From positions 186,001-250,000 of the forward strand of contig CAWIBS010000009.1 of NCBI GenBank assembly GCA_963834365.1: a stretch of DNA of 64,000 nucleotides, given 5' to 3'. The number at the start of each line of letters is the position of its first letter. Position 1 is the stretch's first letter. A model generated the notes under the pieces. That model made no database searches, was not told the DNA's origin, and saw only the letters and a list, made by a program, of their open reading frames with translations. Made by a program: the position numbers and the translations under genes. Below, one piece after another: positions 8,921 through 19,125 of this stretch. This DNA comes from CAWJAP01 sp963834365 (lineage in GTDB: Bacteria > Acidobacteriota > Vicinamibacteria > Vicinamibacterales > Vicinamibacteraceae).

Positions 8921-11593
8921 TCACGGCCTGCCCGAGCCAGCCAGCTTCACCAGCTCCTCGTCGGTCCAGGGCCGCGTGCGTCCCGTCGTCAGCGCACGCG
9001 TGGCGCTGACGACTGCAGGACCGACGGGTGTTCCTGCCTGGCCCCACTCGCGACGGACGTACGTCAGCACGCTCGCGATCTCTTCGTCGGCCAGCGTCGC
9101 GCCGATTGGCGGCATCAGGCCGACCGCACCTTCCTTGCCGTGCAGCAGAATCCGCGCCGGGACGTCCGCCGGGCCGAGCGTCAGCGCCGATCCGATCAGT
9201 GTCGGGGCGACCTTGTCGAGGCCGCGGCCGTCAGGCTGGTGGCACGACTGGCAGATGTTCCGGTAAATCTCGCGCCCCGCGTCGAACCGCTGCTGTTCCG
9301 CGGCCGCCAATGGCGCGAGAGCGATCGCATCGCCAGGCTTCCCCGGCCAGGAGACGCGGTCGAGCACCCGGCTGACGCGCGCCGTCAGATCGCCGTCCGC
9401 CATGAGGCGCGTCAGCGCCGAGGGCTCGCGGTTGAGCCGCAACACTGGACGGCTGCCTTCACCACTCGTCCCTGACCCGGGCGGTCTCGGGTACGCATAT
9501 GCGCCGCCCGGACCTGCGCGGCCGCCCGGACAGGTCGGGCACGGCGCGGCAGGCTGAACCGCTGTCGTGCGTGGCGGCGGAGATCCCGGCATCGGCGCGC
9601 CGAGCAGCGCGATTTCGAGGCCCGACACCAGCGACGAACGCTGCCACGGCGCGCGGTGGGCCGCCGCGACTGCATCGAACAGGCTCTGCACCGCCGTCTC
9701 CTGTCCACCGCGGACGATGGTCGCGGCCAGCACCGCGATCGACGCGTCGCGCTGCGGCGTCTGCGCGCGGCCGGGCTCGATCATCGACTCGAGGACCGAC
9801 AGCTCGACGCCGCGCAGGCTGCTGATCGCGGCGTCCATCGTGACCGGATCGAGCGCGTGCGCGTCGAGCACCGCCACCGCCGCGGCTTCGCGCGCGGGCA
9901 TCGGCAACGCTCCCAGCGACGCCGCCAGCTGCCGCCGCACCGCCCAGTCCCCATCGTCCACACGCGTCATCACGGCCGCGTGCAGCGGAAGCTGCGGCTC
10001 GCCCAGCCATCGTTCAGCCAGTCGCACGGCCGCGGCCCGCACCGCCCACGAGTCGTCGTCGAGCGCTCGTGACACGACCGCCGGCTCGATGGCGTGCATG
10101 CCATCCAGCGTCCACAACGCCTGCAGCCGCGTGCGCCAATCCGGCGCCCGCGATGCGAGGGCGACGAGGGGAGGCACGACGCCGCGGTCTGCCCGCTCGA
10201 CGAGCAGGCGCTGCGCCGTGTCCCGCCGCCAGCCATTCGGATGCGCGAGCGTCGCCGTCAGCTGTGCCGGCGAGGCGGTGGACAGGGCGCGCGACGTATC
10301 GCGCTTGCTCGTTTCATGCACGACGCGGTAGATGCGCCCCATCGCCGTGGGCTCGACGAGCTGCCGAGCGACGATGTGATCGCGAAGGTATTCGGTCAGC
10401 GACAACCGGTGCTCGAGCACGCCTCGATACATGTCCACGACGTAGAGGGTGCCGTCTGGCGCGTCCGACAGATACACGGGCCGGAACCGCTCGTCGGTGG
10501 ACGCCAGGAATTCGCCCCGTTCGTACGCCTTGCGCGCGCGCACCACCCCGCCGGCGTCCTCCAGCACGAGCCGGCTGACGAGATTCGCGGCCGGCTCCGC
10601 GACGAAGACATTGCCCTGCAGGTCCGCCGGCAGCCGGTCGCCACGATAGACGAGGGGCGCACACACTGCCGTGAACCGCGCGAGCGAACCATCGTCTCGC
10701 AGGATGCCGGACTGGTACGCGCGATTGGTGCCGGGTGTCCGCCGCGCCGGCCAGATGACGTTCAGGTCGGGGTTCTGGTCGGCGAGCCGCTCGTAACTCC
10801 CGCGCGTGCGCAGCAGGGATGGATGCCGCTCGAAATAGACCGTCGGCACGAAATCGACGTGCAGCGCCGACTCGTTGGTGTTCCGGTAGATGCGCCCGGC
10901 ATCGTCATGCGTCACGCCCCACTGGCCGCGGCGGAGCGTCCGCTGCACGTCGAAGCCGTTCTTTCCGAGCCGGAGCAGGATGTCGGCCTGTCCGGCCAGG
11001 TGGATCCGGTTGTCGAGTCCCCAGTGAAGCCCGTTCGCATTGTTCTGCGGATCGATCGCCAGCCGGCCGTACTCGCGGGTGACGAGTGTTCGGGTGTCGG
11101 CCCGCAGGTCGCCGTCGGTGTCGCGCATCAGCCACACGTGAGGCGGTTCACCGACGAGGACCCCGCGCTCGAGCACCTTCACGGCGCGCGGCATGACCAG
11201 TCCGTCGGCGAACACCTTGCGCGTGTCCATCCGGCCATCGTCGTTGTCGTCGCGCAGCACGACGATGCGACCGATGGGATCGTGCTCGCCACGTCCGGCG
11301 ATGTCGCGCATGTAGCCGGGCATCTCCACCACCCACAGGCGTCCCTCGGGATCCCAGTCGATCGCGACCGGGTCGCGGACGAGAGGCTCGCTCGCGACGA
11401 GCTCGACACGATAGCCGGGAGGCAGAACGAAGGCCTTCAGCGCATCCGTGGGGGAAAGCGCCGGCGAAACGGATGACACGTCCTGCACCGGCGGCGGCCA
11501 GGGCCGGTTCGCGGGAGAGCTCGGCTGATCCTGCGCGGCAAGTACCGCCGCAGCAATGAGCACGACGCACGACGAGAGTCTCGCGACGAGCAT
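8921..11593 (-). CDS. PVC-type heme-binding CxxCH protein with propeller and HEAT-like repeats
   Basis: 890 residues with a signal peptide (VVLIAAAVLAAQDQ). Residues about 50-430 form a membrane-bound-dehydrogenase-type propeller (PPGYRVELVASEPLVRDPVA, WVVEMPGYMRD, NANGLHWGLDNRIHLAG, YVVDMYRGVLEHR), as in the Pirellula/Verrucomicrobia N-terminal family. Residues about 450-660 are alpha-helical, HEAT-like and Ala/Arg rich. The C-terminus is a cytochrome c domain with CQSCH at 781-785 and a distal Met in LMPPIG near 827. Such proteins are exported and probably oxidise sugars or alcohols, passing electrons to the bound heme; substrate unknown. It is divergent from the TamB-BamA fusion gene. Confidence 0.88.
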   Translation of the reverse strand: MLVARLSSCVVLIAAAVLAAQDQPSSPANRPWPPPVQDVSSVSPALSPTDALKAFVLPPGYRVELVASEPLVRDPVAIDWDPEGRLWVVEMPGYMRDIAGRGEHDPIGRIVVLRDDNDDGRMDTRKVFADGLVMPRAVKVLERGVLVGEPPHVWLMRDTDGDLRADTRTLVTREYGRLAIDPQNNANGLHWGLDNRIHLAGQADILLRLGKNGFDVQRTLRRGQWGVTHDDAGRIYRNTNESALHVDFVPTVYFERHPSLLRTRGSYERLADQNPDLNVIWPARRTPGTNRAYQSGILRDDGSLARFTAVCAPLVYRGDRLPADLQGNVFVAEPAANLVSRLVLEDAGGVVRARKAYERGEFLASTDERFRPVYLSDAPDGTLYVVDMYRGVLEHRLSLTEYLRDHIVARQLVEPTAMGRIYRVVHETSKRDTSRALSTASPAQLTATLAHPNGWRRDTAQRLLVERADRGVVPPLVALASRAPDWRTRLQALWTLDGMHAIEPAVVSRALDDDSWAVRAAAVRLAERWLGEPQLPLHAAVMTRVDDGDWAVRRQLAASLGALPMPAREAAAVAVLDAHALDPVTMDAAISSLRGVELSVLESMIEPGRAQTPQRDASIAVLAATIVRGGQETAVQSLFDAVAAAHRAPWQRSSLVSGLEIALLGAPMPGSPPPRTTAVQPAAPCPTCPGGRAGPGGAYAYPRPPGSGTSGEGSRPVLRLNREPSALTRLMADGDLTARVSRVLDRVSWPGKPGDAIALAPLAAAEQQRFDAGREIYRNICQSCHQPDGRGLDKVAPTLIGSALTLGPADVPARILLHGKEGAVGLMPPIGATLADEEIASVLTYVRREWGQAGTPVGPAVVSATRALTTGRTRPWTDEELVKLAGSGRP

Positions 11594-11678
11594 GGCGCAA
11601 GGATCTTAGACGAGCCCATCAGGGGCGCGGCGTCCAGCCCGCAGCGGCTCGTTCGAGTTGATAGACTGCCGGCAGTTC

Positions 11679-14600
11679 ATGGCGTCGAAGCTCTTCAGGC
11701 GCATCGCCATCGTCGTCAGCACGATTGCGGCTCTCGTCATCCTCCTGACGGCAGTCGCGCACACGCCCTTCGTGCGTTCGCGTCTGCTCACGTGGGCTCT
11801 GTCCACGGTCGCCCGCGACTACGGACTCCACGTCGATGCGCGCTCGCTGCGATACAACCTCGCCACCCGCTCGATCGCGCTCGACGGCGTCAGCGCGGCG
11901 GCCGCCGGCGGCGAGCCTGCCCTGCTTCGAGCCGACGTCGTGCGTGTCGTCCTCACGCGTGGCCTGTTTCTGGGCACGGTTGCGGTGGATCACCTCGAGG
12001 TGATCCGGCCGCAGCTGACGCTGGTCCGGCACAAGGACGGGACGATGAACCTTCCGGCATCCCGGGCGGAACCGGAATCGCCAGCGTCGCCGCTGCGCCT
12101 GGGCGTCGTCTCGCTTCGACAGCTCGCCGTCACCGTGGACGACGAGATGACCGGGCGGCAGGCGACGCTGGGGCCGATCGATTTGACGGTCGATACGACG
12201 CGCGAGGGTACCGCACCCGGCACCATCGGACCGACGCCGTTCGCGGTTCGGCTGGGCGCACCGGGCAGCGATGCGCCGGCGCTGACCGGCACGCTGGCGG
12301 GCCGGGTGGGCTTCGACGGTTCGCGGGTGACGATGAGGCCGCTGCAAGTTGAGATGCCCGAGGGGCGACTCGCCATCGACGGCTGGCTGGACGTGATGAC
12401 GGAGAAGCCACGGATGGACGCCCGCGGGCAGGTCGATCTGGATCTCGCGCGCGCCCGGCGCTTCGTCGCTGGCGCTGGCGAGTCACCCGGCGGCACCCTC
12501 GCCGCCCGTTTCTCCGCCGCGGGCCCCCTGCTCGATCCCCGCGTCGAGATCGACATTCAGGGCGACCGGCTCGCGTATCGCTCGATCGACCAGGTCCGCG
12601 TGCGTGGCGCCGCCTCCCTGACGGGTGGACGTCTGGCGCTGAAGTCGCTCGACGTCAGCTCTCCCGCAGGCGAGGTCAACCTGCACGGCGAAATCGCGCT
12701 ATCGGAGGCGGCGACGCCTGCACCGGAAATGCCAGGCGGCACGCGGCTGACGGCCACGTGGCGGGCGATCGACCTGGACCGGACGCTCGAGAGCGCCGGC
12801 ATGGCCCTGCCAGTACGAGCCGCGTCGAAGACGGACGGCCGGATCGAGGTGCGCATCACATCGAATGGCCTGGACCTTTCGCGAGCGGACTGGCTCTCGT
12901 CGGTCACCGCTGACGGTCGCGCACGCCTGGCGGCGACAGGACCTGCGGGCGTCAACGGGGATATAGGCCTCGCCCTGCGCCAGGAGCGATGGTCGCTCAC
13001 GCATGCGCTGACGTCGGCAGACGGCAGCGCTTCATTGAACGGAACCGTGTCCGGGCGACTTGCAACCATGCCGCGCGACGCCGCGCTCTCTGGCCGGACG
13101 CGGCTCGGGATCGGGAACCTCGGCGCGGCGCTGGCCCGTGTCGAAGCCGCAGGCGTGTCGGTGCCAGCCCGGCTGGCGAACGTGTCCGGTTCGCTCAACG
13201 CTGACGTGACGCTGGGCGGAACATTGTCCGCGCCAACGGCTCACGGGGCCATCGCGGTCCGCGCGCTGCAGACCATGGATCTGCCGGCGACGGATCTGGA
13301 CGCCGATCTCGCCGCGGATGCCAGGGCGTTGCGCATCAGCTCGTTCGATGCCCGGCTTGGATCGGCTCGTCTGCTCGGGTCGGGTCAGTATGCCTGGTCC
13401 GGTGCCATCGCGGCACGTCTCACCGGGGAGGCCGCCGACCTCGGCCGCCTCGCAAGCGCGTTCCAACTCACCACGGTCACGGTCGCCGGCTCAGTGAGGT
13501 TCGCAGGCACCGTCGGCGGAACGCAGCAGTCGCCGACGGCCGACGCGACCGTCACGATGCGCGACGTCGCAATCGACGGCTCCCCTGTCGGCCCGCTCGA
13601 CATCGCGCTGAATCTCGCGGGCACGCGGCTCGTGGCGGACGCGAGGGCGCCCGATCTTCGCCTGCGCGCCGGCGTCAACCTGATGGTGGCCGATCCGTTC
13701 GCGTATGAGGCCGAAGCCGTTCTCGATCGATCGACCGCCCAGGCGCTGATCCCGGCATCCCTCCGCGATCGGATGCGGATTACCGACGGCGTCGTGAGCG
13801 CGACCCTGCGATCACGCGGCGCATTGAGCTGTCTGATTGAAAGCGGAGTCGAGGCCGACCTGCGCGAGCTGGAGGTCCAGATCGCCGACGCACGGGTGGT
13901 CCTCGACGCGCCGGCCGCGCTCGCGCTGACGCCCGGCCGCGTGTCGGCCACACCCACCGTCATCCGCATCGGCCAGGGCACACGGGCGCGGCTGTCGGGC
14001 ACGGTCGCCCGCCAGCCGACGAACGAGCCGCTCGAGCTGGGCATCGAGGGACCCGTGTCGGACCTCGTGGCGCTGGCGCAGCCCTACCTCGCGCCCGGAA
14101 CGCTCGCCGCCGACGGCACGTTCGATGTCCAGCTGCGTGTCGCGGGAGATCTGCACACTCCCGAGCCCTCGGGCACGGTCGCCGTGCGTGGGGCCACGAT
14201 TCGTTACGGCTCGCAGCCGCCGGCCACCGACGTCACGCTGGACGCGCGCATCGAGCCGGCGCGTCTGGTGCTGCAGTCGCTCGGCGCCCTCTGGCAGAAG
14301 GCGACCGTGCGCAGCGAAGGAGTGGTGCCGTGGCGTCTGATCGCGCCATCGCCGGGAGCCCCGGGCAGTGACGCCGACCTCACCAGCATTGGTGCCGGCT
14401 GGCTGGCCATGCTCGCCAACGACGCCCAGCGCGCGACGCTGGTGACCCGGATCACCGGCGTCACGCCGGCGGTGCTGTCCCCGTGGCTGCCGGCGTCGAG
14501 TCTGCAGCAGATCGAGGGGACGCTCGACGCCACCATCACCGCCGACTCGGACGCGTTGGCGCTCGACCGCGCGACGGTCTCGGCCGTCGTCGATCAGGCG

Positions 14601-17600
14601 ACGCTGTCGATTGCCGGCGTGCCATTCAAGCAGGCCGTGCCGACACGCCTGCAGCTCGAACGGGGTCGCGCCTCGATCGCGGCGTTCCGCTGGGAGTCGC
14701 AGGGGAACGAGATTCACGCGTCCGGAGGCGCCGACCTGACCACGGCCAGCCCGACGCTCGATCTTGGCGTGCAGGCCGTCGTCGATCTGCGCATCCTGGG
14801 TGCCTTTGCGACCGGAGTCGCCGCCGGCGGACTGGCGCGGACGGACGTGCGCGTCACCGGTCCGCTCGACGCGCCGGTGGTGGCGGGACAGATGTCGATC
14901 AGCGACGGCGAGCTGCGCATCGAGACACCAGCGCTCGTCGCCTCGGACCTGACGGGAGAGGTGCGCATCACCGACGGACGCGCCGCGACCGTTGCGCTCG
15001 CGGGCCTGGTCAACGGCGGCACGGCGAAGCTCACGGGGCAGGTCGATCTCACGACTCCTTCCGATCCGCGAGGCCAGATCGCCGTGACGGCGCGCAACGT
15101 GGGACTCGCCTACCCCGAGGGTCTCGCCACCGAGTCCAACGCCGACGTGACGTTGACGCTGGGCGCGGCGCGTCCGGTGCTCGCCGGACGCATCACCGTG
15201 CTGTACGGCACGTATCGCGAGCCGATTGTCGTGACCGGCGGGCTGCTCGCCGGCCTTCGCCGCAGCGGCGTCACCACGACGGCGCCATCGCAATCGTTCC
15301 TGTCGCGGCTGTCGCTCGACGTGAAGGTCGAGACCGATGAGGGCATCCGGATCGACAACAACTACGGCCGGCTCGACCTCACGGCAAGCCTGCAGGTCAC
15401 CGGCACGCCGGATCAGCCGGGCGTCGTCGGTCGCATCGAGGCAGCCCCCGACGGCGAGATCTATCTGGCAGGCAACGTCTACCGCATCCAGCGGCTCGTC
15501 ATCGACCTGACCAACCCGCGCGCGATCGAACCGGCAGTGAGCTTCCTCGCCGAGACCCGGGTCGGCAACGTACCGATCGAGATCGAGCTCGCGTGCGACG
15601 ACACGGGCCCCTGCGAGCAGGAGGTGCGATCGCAGGTGGCGGGCGTCACCAATGAAGAGGCGGAAGGGATGCTGTTCGGCCTGTCCGGCGACGCCGGCGA
15701 CACCGGCGCTCAACTCGCCCGGCTCCTCTCGGGTGAGATCTTTGGCGTCGTCGGGCGATCGATCGGCCTCGACACGCTGCGGCTCGAGCAGGGAACGTCG
15801 AGCGCGAGCGACATCCTCGACGACCCGTCGCTGCTGGCGGGCGACGTCGACCCCGCATCGCGGCTCACGCTCGGCAAGCGCCTTGGCGAGCGGGTCGAGG
15901 TGGCGTACTCGCAGGACCTGGCAAACAGCGGCTTCACCTGGAGCACGACCTATTCGGCGCCGTTCAATACGACGTTCCGTGCGCTGCTGCTCGACGACCA
16001 GAACCGGTCCTACGAGTTCAGGCACGAGCCGCGTTTCGGTGCCGCGGCGAAGACGACGCGACGGCCGCGGGTCCGGCCGCGGGTGGCCGCCGTGCGCATC
16101 ACGGGACAACCTGGATTTCCGGAGCGGGAGGTGCGGGGACGCCTGAAGGTGACGGAGGGCGATCGCTTCGATTTCGCCCGCTGGCAGGAAGATCGAGACC
16201 GGCTGAGCGAGCTCTATCACTCGCGCGGCTTCCTCGAAGCCCGCATCCGCGCGCGCCGCGTCCCCGCCGCCGGCGAGGGCGCCGCGGCGGACGAGGCCCC
16301 GATCGATCTCGAGTACGCCATCGAGCAGGGGGCGCTCACAAAGCTCGACATCCGCGGGGTCGAACTGCCCGACGAGCTCGAGGCACGCATCCGCGCCCGC
16401 TGGACGAGCGCGGTCTTCGACGGGTTTCTCGAGCGCGATGCACGGGCGCTCGTGCGCGATCATCTCTATCGCGATGGTCACCTGGCGGCTGTCGTCAAGG
16501 CCACGGTGACCCGCGATGACAGCGTGAATCTCAAGACGCTGGTCATCGACGTGACCCCGGGCCCGTTCGTCCCGAGGCGCCTCGAGTTCGTGGGCAATGC
16601 CGCGGTACCGACCAGCCACTTGTACGCCGCGGTCAGCGCCGCCGGGCCGCTGGCCGCCTGGCTCGAGCCCGCTGCTTTCGCACGGATCCTCCAGTCGGTC
16701 TATCAGGAGGAGGGGCTGCTGGCAGCCGAAATCGAAGTGCCGCCACCCGAGCTGCGCGCTGGCACGTCGGTGGTCAGCGTGGGGATCTGCGAAGGCGAGC
16801 TGACGCGGGTACGGCGCGTCAGCCTGGAAGGCGCGAGCGCGCTCGCGGGGAGTGAGACAGCCGTGGCGACCGGCCTCGTGTCAGGCGCGGCGTATCGGGC
16901 TCAGCTCGTCCGCGAAAGTGTGATCGCGCTCGAGCAGCAGTTCCGCCAGGCAGGATTCCTCGACGCACAGGTCGAAGCCGCAACCAGCGTCGATCCGCTT
17001 GCGAGCGAGGTGGACATCACCCTCCGCGTCCAACCGGGCGCCCGCGCGGTGCTGGCCGACGTCGTGGTGGAGGGCGCGGACGAGCGCAAGCCGCTCGTCG
17101 CGCGAGCCATCGCTCTCGAGCCGGGATCGCCGATCGATCCGTCGGCGCTCGTGCGGACGCGACGGCAGCTCTATGACACGGGGGCGTACCGCGGCGTGGA
17201 CATCGCGATCGAACCACAGAACGCCGGCCCGGCCGGAGAGGTCCCGCCCGGGAGCGATCGCGCGGTCGTGGCGCTCGTCCGGGTCGAAGAGCGGCCGCGC
17301 TACCGGTTGAGGTATGGCCTCGCGCTGAACGACGACGTCGTGGGGCCGGATGAACGGGAGCAGCACCTGGGACTGGCGGCGGACCTCGAGAATCGCGATC
17401 TCTTCGGGCTCGGGACCTCGGCGGGGGTGGCCGCGCGCCTGCGGCGGGACCAGCAGGTCGGCCGCGTCTTTCTCGGCGCGAACCGTTTCTTCGGGCTGCC
17501 GCTGCGATCGACGGTGTTCGTCCAGCGACAGCGCCAGGAGATCGGCAGCGACGAATTCGCGACGGCGATCTCCGACGAGACGGAGATCAGCGCGGAACAG

Positions 17601-18293
17601 ACCTATCGCGTTCGCCGTCATGCCGAGGTTCGCTACGGCTACGGGATCGGGCGGAACCGGACGTTCATCGAAGGGGGCGACTTCGACATCCGGGTCCGCG
17701 TGGCGCGGCTGAGGACCACCGCCCTGATCGATCAGCGGCAGAATCCGTTCGATCCGGCGGGAGGCTGGTTCAGCTCGGCGACCCTCGAGCTGTCGAGGCC
17801 CGGGCTGGGCTCGGATCTGAGCTTCCTGCGCGGTTTCGTGCAGGCCACGCAGTTCGCGAAGATCCGCGACGGTCTGGTGCTGGCGTCCGGGGTGCGCGTC
17901 GGGCTCGCCCGCACCTTCGACGACCAGGTGCTCATTCCAAGCGAGCGCTTCTATGCCGGCGGCGCCACCAGCGTGCGCGGCTATCGCGACGAAGACCTGG
18001 GTCCCCGCAGCGTGGTGGGTGACGCGGAAGGAGGCGAGGCGATGCTCATCCTCAACGGCGAGCTGCGTTTCCCGGTGCGCGGGTGGGTGCGCGGCGTCGC
18101 CTTTGCGGACGCCGGCAACGTCTATCCATTCACTGGGGACATTTCGTTCAGCGACCTGCTGGTCGGCCTCGGCGCCGGCGTGCGCGTGGACAGCCCCATC
18201 GGCCTGCTGCGCTTCGATCTGGCCCTGCCCGTCAATCGCCGCGACTTCGATCCGAAGTGGCGGATCCACTTCGGCCTGGGACATGCGTTTTGA
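11679..18293 (+). CDS. TamB-BamA fusion: translocation/assembly module with Omp85 barrel
   Basis: One uninterrupted 2204-residue frame. The ATG at 11679 is preferred to a TTG at 11658. A membrane anchor (about 8-28, IAIVVSTIAALVILLTAVA) starts an AsmA/TamB-like region of repeated beta strands reaching about residue 1455. It includes the conserved TamB C-terminal domain (GEIYLAGNVYRIQRLVIDL near 1260, then EIELACDDTGPCEQEV). Several POTRA-like modules follow from about 1468 (RVAAVRITGQPGFPEREVRG; RRLEFVGNAAVPTSHLY; ARAVLADVVVEGADERKPLV). An Omp85/D15 barrel lies from about 1870 to the end, with the VRGY motif at 2099-2102 and a terminal aromatic (HFGLGHAF). In proteobacteria TamB (inner membrane) and TamA (outer membrane) are separate proteins that meet in the periplasm; here they are covalently joined in that order. 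Expected role: outer-membrane protein insertion or lipid transport across the periplasm. Confidence 0.9.
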   Translation: MASKLFRRIAIVVSTIAALVILLTAVAHTPFVRSRLLTWALSTVARDYGLHVDARSLRYNLATRSIALDGVSAAAAGGEPALLRADVVRVVLTRGLFLGTVAVDHLEVIRPQLTLVRHKDGTMNLPASRAEPESPASPLRLGVVSLRQLAVTVDDEMTGRQATLGPIDLTVDTTREGTAPGTIGPTPFAVRLGAPGSDAPALTGTLAGRVGFDGSRVTMRPLQVEMPEGRLAIDGWLDVMTEKPRMDARGQVDLDLARARRFVAGAGESPGGTLAARFSAAGPLLDPRVEIDIQGDRLAYRSIDQVRVRGAASLTGGRLALKSLDVSSPAGEVNLHGEIALSEAATPAPEMPGGTRLTATWRAIDLDRTLESAGMALPVRAASKTDGRIEVRITSNGLDLSRADWLSSVTADGRARLAATGPAGVNGDIGLALRQERWSLTHALTSADGSASLNGTVSGRLATMPRDAALSGRTRLGIGNLGAALARVEAAGVSVPARLANVSGSLNADVTLGGTLSAPTAHGAIAVRALQTMDLPATDLDADLAADARALRISSFDARLGSARLLGSGQYAWSGAIAARLTGEAADLGRLASAFQLTTVTVAGSVRFAGTVGGTQQSPTADATVTMRDVAIDGSPVGPLDIALNLAGTRLVADARAPDLRLRAGVNLMVADPFAYEAEAVLDRSTAQALIPASLRDRMRITDGVVSATLRSRGALSCLIESGVEADLRELEVQIADARVVLDAPAALALTPGRVSATPTVIRIGQGTRARLSGTVARQPTNEPLELGIEGPVSDLVALAQPYLAPGTLAADGTFDVQLRVAGDLHTPEPSGTVAVRGATIRYGSQPPATDVTLDARIEPARLVLQSLGALWQKATVRSEGVVPWRLIAPSPGAPGSDADLTSIGAGWLAMLANDAQRATLVTRITGVTPAVLSPWLPASSLQQIEGTLDATITADSDALALDRATVSAVVDQATLSIAGVPFKQAVPTRLQLERGRASIAAFRWESQGNEIHASGGADLTTASPTLDLGVQAVVDLRILGAFATGVAAGGLARTDVRVTGPLDAPVVAGQMSISDGELRIETPALVASDLTGEVRITDGRAATVALAGLVNGGTAKLTGQVDLTTPSDPRGQIAVTARNVGLAYPEGLATESNADVTLTLGAARPVLAGRITVLYGTYREPIVVTGGLLAGLRRSGVTTTAPSQSFLSRLSLDVKVETDEGIRIDNNYGRLDLTASLQVTGTPDQPGVVGRIEAAPDGEIYLAGNVYRIQRLVIDLTNPRAIEPAVSFLAETRVGNVPIEIELACDDTGPCEQEVRSQVAGVTNEEAEGMLFGLSGDAGDTGAQLARLLSGEIFGVVGRSIGLDTLRLEQGTSSASDILDDPSLLAGDVDPASRLTLGKRLGERVEVAYSQDLANSGFTWSTTYSAPFNTTFRALLLDDQNRSYEFRHEPRFGAAAKTTRRPRVRPRVAAVRITGQPGFPEREVRGRLKVTEGDRFDFARWQEDRDRLSELYHSRGFLEARIRARRVPAAGEGAAADEAPIDLEYAIEQGALTKLDIRGVELPDELEARIRARWTSAVFDGFLERDARALVRDHLYRDGHLAAVVKATVTRDDSVNLKTLVIDVTPGPFVPRRLEFVGNAAVPTSHLYAAVSAAGPLAAWLEPAAFARILQSVYQEEGLLAAEIEVPPPELRAGTSVVSVGICEGELTRVRRVSLEGASALAGSETAVATGLVSGAAYRAQLVRESVIALEQQFRQAGFLDAQVEAATSVDPLASEVDITLRVQPGARAVLADVVVEGADERKPLVARAIALEPGSPIDPSALVRTRRQLYDTGAYRGVDIAIEPQNAGPAGEVPPGSDRAVVALVRVEERPRYRLRYGLALNDDVVGPDEREQHLGLAADLENRDLFGLGTSAGVAARLRRDQQVGRVFLGANRFFGLPLRSTVFVQRQRQEIGSDEFATAISDETEISAEQTYRVRRHAEVRYGYGIGRNRTFIEGGDFDIRVRVARLRTTALIDQRQNPFDPAGGWFSSATLELSRPGLGSDLSFLRGFVQATQFAKIRDGLVLASGVRVGLARTFDDQVLIPSERFYAGGATSVRGYRDEDLGPRSVVGDAEGGEAMLILNGELRFPVRGWVRGVAFADAGNVYPFTGDISFSDLLVGLGAGVRVDSPIGLLRFDLALPVNRRDFDPKWRIHFGLGHAF

Positions 18294-18326
18294 TCAGGCC
18301 GCGGATCCCGGCGGTCTTCGGTCTGG

Positions 18327-18410
18327 GCTACAGACTACGGGCTGCGGACTACAGGGGCTTGTGAAAAAGCATGCGCTCGGGCCCGTAGCCTGCAGTCCGT
18401 AGCCTGTAGC
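18327..18410. repeat. Inverted heptad repeat between convergent genes (probable bidirectional terminator)
   Basis: Left arm 18327-18356 consists of GGCTACA/GACTACG-type seven-base units. Right arm 18382-18410 consists of the complementary GTAGCCT/GCAGTCC units. The arms pair at about 24 of 29 positions, and some mismatches would be G-U in RNA. It lies between the stops of the TamB-BamA gene (18293, plus) and the TPR gene (18469, minus). A termination role is inferred from position and structure. Confidence 0.7.
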
Positions 18411-18468
18411 CGGAACTGACCTTCGGTCGAGCTCTTCGGGCTTTCGTCCCTGAGCCTTGAGCCTTGTG

Positions 18469-19062
18469 TCAGCGTCCGCGAACGGTTCGCATGATCGATT
18501 CCACGGCGGGCTTTTCGGGGGCATTGGGCGCAAGCTTCAGGAAGTGCTCGAAATACACCGCCATCTTGTCCACCCGCTTCGCCTTGTAGAAACTGAGGCC
18601 GGCGTTGTAGTGCGCATAGGCCATCTGGGGATCGGCCTCCGCCGCTTTCGCGAACGCCGCTGCGGCGGCCGCATGATCGTTGCGCGCTTCCTGCACCAGC
18701 CCGAGCTGATATTGCGCGGCCGCGAGGCCGCCGTTCTGCTCGACGGCCGAGTTCGCCGACGCCAGGGCCGCATCCAGGTTCCCATCCGTCAACGCGACGC
18801 CCGACTCGCCGACTGCCTTCCATGCGCCGTCACCGCCGAGGCGCCCATACGCCGACTTCGCTTCGTCGTTCTGGCCGAGCTTACGATGCGCAAGGGCCTT
18901 CAGGAACTGCGCCTCGGGCGATCCGTCGTCGCCGATGGCCGACACGGCCTCCTGATATTTGCCCGACTCGAACAGCTTCCGCGCATCGCCCTGCGCCTGC
19001 GGAGTCGCAGCAGCCAGCGTCATGGTGACGACGAGCGCCGACGAGGTCAGATACAGATTCAT
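18469..19062 (-). CDS. Secreted tetratricopeptide repeat protein
   Basis: 197 residues from the ATG at 19062, which has GGAG seven bases upstream (a GTG two codons earlier is less likely). A signal peptide (YLTSSALVVTMTLAAATPQA) is followed by helix pairs of TPR type: ARKLFESGKYQEAVSAI, AQFLKALAHRKLGQNDEAK, AAAQYQLGLVQEARNDHAAA and MAYAHYNAGLSFYKAKRVDK. TPR repeats mediate protein-protein contacts, so this is probably a periplasmic scaffold. It converges on the TamB-BamA gene but is a separate transcription unit; a functional link to that machine is possible but not shown. Confidence 0.85.
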   Translation of the reverse strand: MNLYLTSSALVVTMTLAAATPQAQGDARKLFESGKYQEAVSAIGDDGSPEAQFLKALAHRKLGQNDEAKSAYGRLGGDGAWKAVGESGVALTDGNLDAALASANSAVEQNGGLAAAQYQLGLVQEARNDHAAAAAAFAKAAEADPQMAYAHYNAGLSFYKAKRVDKMAVYFEHFLKLAPNAPEKPAVESIMRTVRGR

Positions 19063-19125
19063 GAACACGCTCCAGTCCTGTCATTAATCCCACGATTCGC
19101 CGGCGTTGACAACCACGCGCCACGC

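Noticed and set aside
13812..16619. 935-codon minus-strand frame inside the TamB-BamA gene
   Set aside because: Composition is that of an antisense shadow (Arg, Asp, His rich, no domains); the plus-strand protein has clear TamB and POTRA signatures.
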